A program made the position numbers and the translations under genes. A DNA stretch of 27,591 bases, taken from NCBI RefSeq assembly GCF_002435945.1, contig NZ_DIXC01000055.1, positions 1 to 27,591 on the forward strand. Direction: 5' to 3'. The stretch comes from Mesotoga sp. UBA6090. Lineage in GTDB: Bacteria > Thermotogota > Thermotogae > Petrotogales > Kosmotogaceae. The notes beneath the pieces are model-generated. The model worked only from the letters and a program-made list of their open reading frames with translations, had not been told where the DNA came from and searched no databases. Shown here piece after piece: positions 24,799-27,591 of this stretch (position 1 is the stretch's first letter; every line of letters starts with the position of its first letter).

Positions 24799-26174
24799 CG
24801 GGCTGTTATATTGATCACGGACCTCGAGAGTGGCAGATCATCCAGCAAGAGAAAGGCAGAGCATCTATCAATCTTCGTGGAAATTATATACTCTCGAAGG
24901 ACTTACAGGAGACACAAAGTGTCTTTGTGAGGGCGGTCCGTGAAGACAGCTCCGAGACGGTACTGCCATGGCTTGAAGCGAAGATGCTCGAAGGAGAAAG
25001 ATGGGAAATATGCCTTGACATTCCCTCAGGAGGGCTCTACAGGATAGAGACTTGTCTGAAGCCTGAAAGCTTCGGGATAGAGTACGCATTCCGGGGAGAC
25101 ATGATACAGCACATAGGCGTAGGCGAACTCTTCGCAATCACCGGTCAGAGCAATTCTGCAGGATACGGGAAAGATGCCATTTATGATCCGCCGGAAATAG
25201 GAGTCCACATTCTTAAGAACAACGGAACATGGGATCTGGCGGCCCATCCGCTGAACGATTCCACCCGATCCATCCACCCGGTCAACATCGAATCGATCAA
25301 CCCCGGCCATTCGCCGTACTTAAGCTTTGCAAGATATCTGAAAAGAGAGTTGAACATGCCCGTCGGATTGATTCAAGCCTCTCTAGGAGGCTCGAGCTTG
25401 AGCCAGTGGAACCCGGGCGAAAGCGGAGAGCTCTACCGGAATCTGATGGAAGTTATTACGGACTGTGGAGGCAAACTCAGATCTCTTCTTTGGTACCAGG
25501 GCTGTTCTGATACTTCATCAAGTCTCTTCAAGACTTACGGTGAAAGGTTCGCAAATTTCGTGAGAGCCTTACGAAAAGACTTGGGCTCGCCGGATCTGCC
25601 CGTCTTTACGGTACAGCTTAACCGCTTTGTTGCAGATCCAGAGCCCTGGGGAATGAACGATGAAGGGTGGGCTGGAGTAAGAGAAGCTCAGAGACGAGCG
25701 GCTCGAGAGCTTCCGGGAGTCTTTATCGTTCCTTCGATCGATATCCCGCTTTCAGACAACATCCACAACAGCTCATACGGAAACGTGATGCTTGGAGAGA
25801 GGCTGGCCAAAAGTGTTCTTAAGCACCTGTTCGGGAAGAAAATCCTGGCAGACGCACCGGACATAGCTCGAGCATCGTTGTCGGGTGACGGAACCGTACG
25901 TCTGGTCTTTGACAACGTCGGCTCCAGACTCTACGCCTTCGATCTCAAGCCCAAAGACCTGCCCATCTCGATTTCTGACGAGTCGGGAGACATCCAGGTA
26001 GAATCTTACTCTGTAGAAGGCAATGCCATGATTTTAAGACTTTCGAGAGAGCCAGGAGCTCACGCGCTCGTGCACTGTCAGCATGAAACGAATCCGCGGC
26101 CTCTTTCGATCATAGATGCTGTCAGCCATCTACCTGTCCTCCCGTTCTACAGTTTCGAAATATCCAGAGAATGA
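24792..26174 (+). CDS. SASA-type carbohydrate acetylesterase
   Basis: A 460-aa protein with a sialate-O-acetylesterase (SASA, SGNH-fold) domain. Visible catalytic elements are S120 in FAITGQSNSAGYG, QASLGGSSLSQWN (195-207), LLWYQGCSD (232-240, block III) and DNIH (D322 and H325). A beta-rich N-terminal part of about 105 residues and a C-terminal beta domain flank it. There is no signal peptide, so it acts inside the cell. The start ATG 24792 overlaps the kinase stop by 7 bases and has GGGGGAAG upstream. It probably removes O-acetyl groups from the imported glycan or its fragments, which hints that the natural substrate is acetylated, as in acetylated mannans. Sialic acid is not implied. Confidence 0.88.
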   Translation: MLAGCYIDHGPREWQIIQQEKGRASINLRGNYILSKDLQETQSVFVRAVREDSSETVLPWLEAKMLEGERWEICLDIPSGGLYRIETCLKPESFGIEYAFRGDMIQHIGVGELFAITGQSNSAGYGKDAIYDPPEIGVHILKNNGTWDLAAHPLNDSTRSIHPVNIESINPGHSPYLSFARYLKRELNMPVGLIQASLGGSSLSQWNPGESGELYRNLMEVITDCGGKLRSLLWYQGCSDTSSSLFKTYGERFANFVRALRKDLGSPDLPVFTVQLNRFVADPEPWGMNDEGWAGVREAQRRAARELPGVFIVPSIDIPLSDNIHNSSYGNVMLGERLAKSVLKHLFGKKILADAPDIARASLSGDGTVRLVFDNVGSRLYAFDLKPKDLPISISDESGDIQVESYSVEGNAMILRLSREPGAHALVHCQHETNPRPLSIIDAVSHLPVLPFYSFEISRE

Positions 26175-26175
26175 C

Positions 26176-26191
26176 TCCTTTCTTGAAAGGA
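26176..26191 (+). terminator. weak hairpin after the plus-strand operon
   Basis: TCCTTT and AAAGGA pair around a CTTG loop, beginning 2 bases after the esterase stop. The stem is only 6 bp and AT-rich, and no U-run follows, so termination here is doubtful. Confidence 0.25.
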
Positions 26192-26317
26192 AAGCAAGAG
26201 AACAAGAGTACAAGTGATAAAGGGTATCTTCATTGAGCCAGACACAGAAAATCCATTCTTGCTTCCTTCTCCTTTTCAGTAGACGGGCAACGGCTAACGA
26301 GCTTATCTCCGGTTTTT

Positions 26318-26429
26318 CCTACCACCAGCCCGCTACCACCAACCTCGGTCTTACAACTTACAACTTGGAACTTGCAACTGATCTTCTGCTCTTTCCTACC
26401 ACCAATCCGCTACCCCCAACCTCGGTTCT
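26318..26429 (+). repeat. dispersed pyrimidine-rich repeat, copy B, with internal duplication
   Basis: Two near-identical 34-35-base units (26318-26351 and 26395-26429; CCTACCACCA, CCGCTACC, CCAACCTCGGT) flank a 43-base centre containing CTTACAACTTACAACTTGG, AACTTGCAACT and TGCTCTTT. The centre matches copy A at 6965-7062 and the inverted copy at 6330-6370. The right-hand unit overlaps the stop codon of the minus-strand transglutaminase gene. The rest of the gap from 26175 to 26317 shows no gene. Confidence 0.65.
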
Positions 26430-27561
26430 ATTTCAACAAAACCGTTTTCATGGTGAAAGAATCAAGAATCACTATGGTGACATCAAACTCTTCGTTGCCG
26501 AATTCACTCTCAACGAATGGACTCTGCAGCGTGATCTCAAGCAGCTGAGTGTCGATAGGCTTTTCGGCCGGTAAGAAGTCGACGGAATTTTGAACCACGA
26601 GTCTCAACGGATCCTGGTTTGCAAAGAAGTAATCGATAAATTCCTGTCGCTCCTCTTCCGTGATCCCGTAAGTGTAGGTCGCAATCTGTCCTGCCGAGGT
26701 ATCCACAGGAACCCAACCGTAATTTGGCAGGTAGAACTCGGCCCAAAAGTGCGAACCGAGCTGTCCGGAGAAAACCTGAAAGCCTCCCGGCGCCCTTGCC
26801 GGTATTCCTATGGATCTACAGAGAGCTGAGAAGATCATCGACTGAGTGCCGCAATCACCATAACCGTGTTCGAAAGAGTAGAGGCTTTCCGGAATCCCAG
26901 CCGCCTCTATTGAAACGTGAGCCATAAAAGTGTATTTGATGTTTTCGACTACGTAGTAGTATAGCTTTTTCGCCTGGAGGTAAGGATTGGTCTCATCTCC
27001 AACAACGCTTCTGGCAAGCTGCTCAAACCTTTCATCGAAGTAGATGCTTCCTTCTGACTTCGTGTAGTCCTTGTAAAGCGAGCTTTCTTTGTCGTATTCG
27101 CCTACCTGATCTGGATCTATATCGAACTGCTGCTGATAGTGTGTGAAAGTATATTCCACGGAGATATCCAGATCTTCATCGAGATTCGAAAGATCGAATT
27201 CGAAGAGGACATAAGCTATATCGCCGGAGGTTCTGGGAAGACCGACCACCGCTTCCTTTGGTCTTACCTCAAGCACAGAAATGTTCTCTTGAGCGGCCGT
27301 CTGCAGAGGAAGGGGGAACCAGATTCTCAACGAACCCTCATCCGGCAGCAGAGATCTTTCAGTATGCACTTTGTACTCCACAAGGTAATCCTTCGGGTTG
27401 AAATACGGGCTGTGAGCTGGCTTGAAGGTGGCAAAAGGTGTCTGCCTCGGTCCGTATTCTTCCAAAAGGTATCTAACCAGCAAGACATTGCCTGCCGACC
27501 ACTCTGGCACCCTGTTGACCAGTTCCGGGTCCCTGTGTGCCAAGAAGGCGAAGAAGGACAC
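26428..27561 (-). CDS. transglutaminase-like protein, 5' end probably broken or incomplete
   Basis: A 377-aa open frame with the papain-fold transglutaminase core: C237 (YGDCGTQS), H271 (GSHFWAEFY) and D287 (WVPVDTSAG) form the expected Cys-His-Asp set. The N-terminal 200 residues are a beta-rich domain as in many bacterial transglutaminase-like proteins. The first possible start, GTG 27561, has no ribosome binding site, and the protein begins abruptly (SFFAFLAHRDPELVN) without a signal peptide. Upstream in the same frame is a TAA at 27574-27576, after which the frame again reads protein-like to the window edge (SLIFD). The gene may therefore be a pseudogene with a nonsense mutation, or the sequence may hold an error. 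Its stop TAG (26428-26430) lies in a repeat copy. Proteolytic or cross-linking activity is unknown. Confidence 0.7.
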   Translation of the reverse strand: MSFFAFLAHRDPELVNRVPEWSAGNVLLVRYLLEEYGPRQTPFATFKPAHSPYFNPKDYLVEYKVHTERSLLPDEGSLRIWFPLPLQTAAQENISVLEVRPKEAVVGLPRTSGDIAYVLFEFDLSNLDEDLDISVEYTFTHYQQQFDIDPDQVGEYDKESSLYKDYTKSEGSIYFDERFEQLARSVVGDETNPYLQAKKLYYYVVENIKYTFMAHVSIEAAGIPESLYSFEHGYGDCGTQSMIFSALCRSIGIPARAPGGFQVFSGQLGSHFWAEFYLPNYGWVPVDTSAGQIATYTYGITEEERQEFIDYFFANQDPLRLVVQNSVDFLPAEKPIDTQLLEITLQSPFVESEFGNEEFDVTIVILDSFTMKTVLLK

Positions 27562-27591
27562 TTCTAGCCGTGCTTAATCGAAGATGAGGGA

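Noticed and set aside
26318..26429. Possible CRISPR array
   Set aside because: There are only two imperfect repeat units, the centre is itself a dispersed repeat rather than a unique spacer, and no cas genes are present.

Overview
The window looks like chromosomal DNA of a mesophilic or moderately thermophilic member of the Thermotogota, with a Mesotoga/Kosmotoga-type genome as the best guess. Grounds are the roughly even base composition, heavy AGA/AGG arginine use, frequent GTG and TTG starts behind strong GGAGG-type ribosome binding sites, and long ABC-importer/glycosidase operons. The organism assignment is an inference from style, not from a marker gene. No rRNA, tRNA, CRISPR array or transposase was seen.

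Region 1 (1-6129, + strand) is one tightly packed operon cut by the left edge: the C-terminal part of a family-1 solute-binding protein, two MalF/MalG-type permeases, an amidohydrolase-2 family TIM-barrel enzyme, an argininosuccinate-lyase-like enzyme, and the alpha and beta subunits of a class I (4Fe-4S) fumarase/tartrate-dehydratase. Read as a pathway, an imported compound would be hydrolysed, split by the lyase to release fumarate, and the fumarate hydrated to malate. The substrate is unknown, and this is the most interesting metabolic proposal in the window.

Region 2 (6130-7128) is about 1 kb without a convincing gene, made of mosaic dispersed repeats and small hairpins. A related repeat block sits at 26318-26429.

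Region 3 (7129-26174) is a mannoside/alpha-glycan utilisation locus organised around a divergent control region at 19973-20258. The minus-strand operon runs solute-binding protein, two permeases, a secreted GH38-like enzyme, a LacI-family regulator, a cytoplasmic GH38-like enzyme, a UroD-superfamily protein and a canonical GH38 alpha-mannosidase, with tiny gaps or overlaps between genes. The plus-strand operon runs an unrecognised 619-aa protein, a kinase-like/mannose-6-phosphate-isomerase fusion, a ROK-family sugar kinase and a SASA-type acetylesterase. An 18-bp perfect LacI-type palindrome at 20107-20124 lies between the two operons and probably coordinates them through the regulator encoded inside the minus-strand operon. 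The inferred logic is that an acetylated mannose-containing glycan or glycoside is trimmed outside, imported, cut by GH38 enzymes and deacetylated inside, phosphorylated by the ROK kinase and isomerised to fructose-6-phosphate.

Region 4 (26428-27591, - strand) is a transglutaminase-like protein whose 5' end is interrupted by an in-frame stop close to the window edge and whose stop codon lies inside a repeat copy. Neither ABC importer has an ATPase gene here, so both must use one encoded elsewhere.
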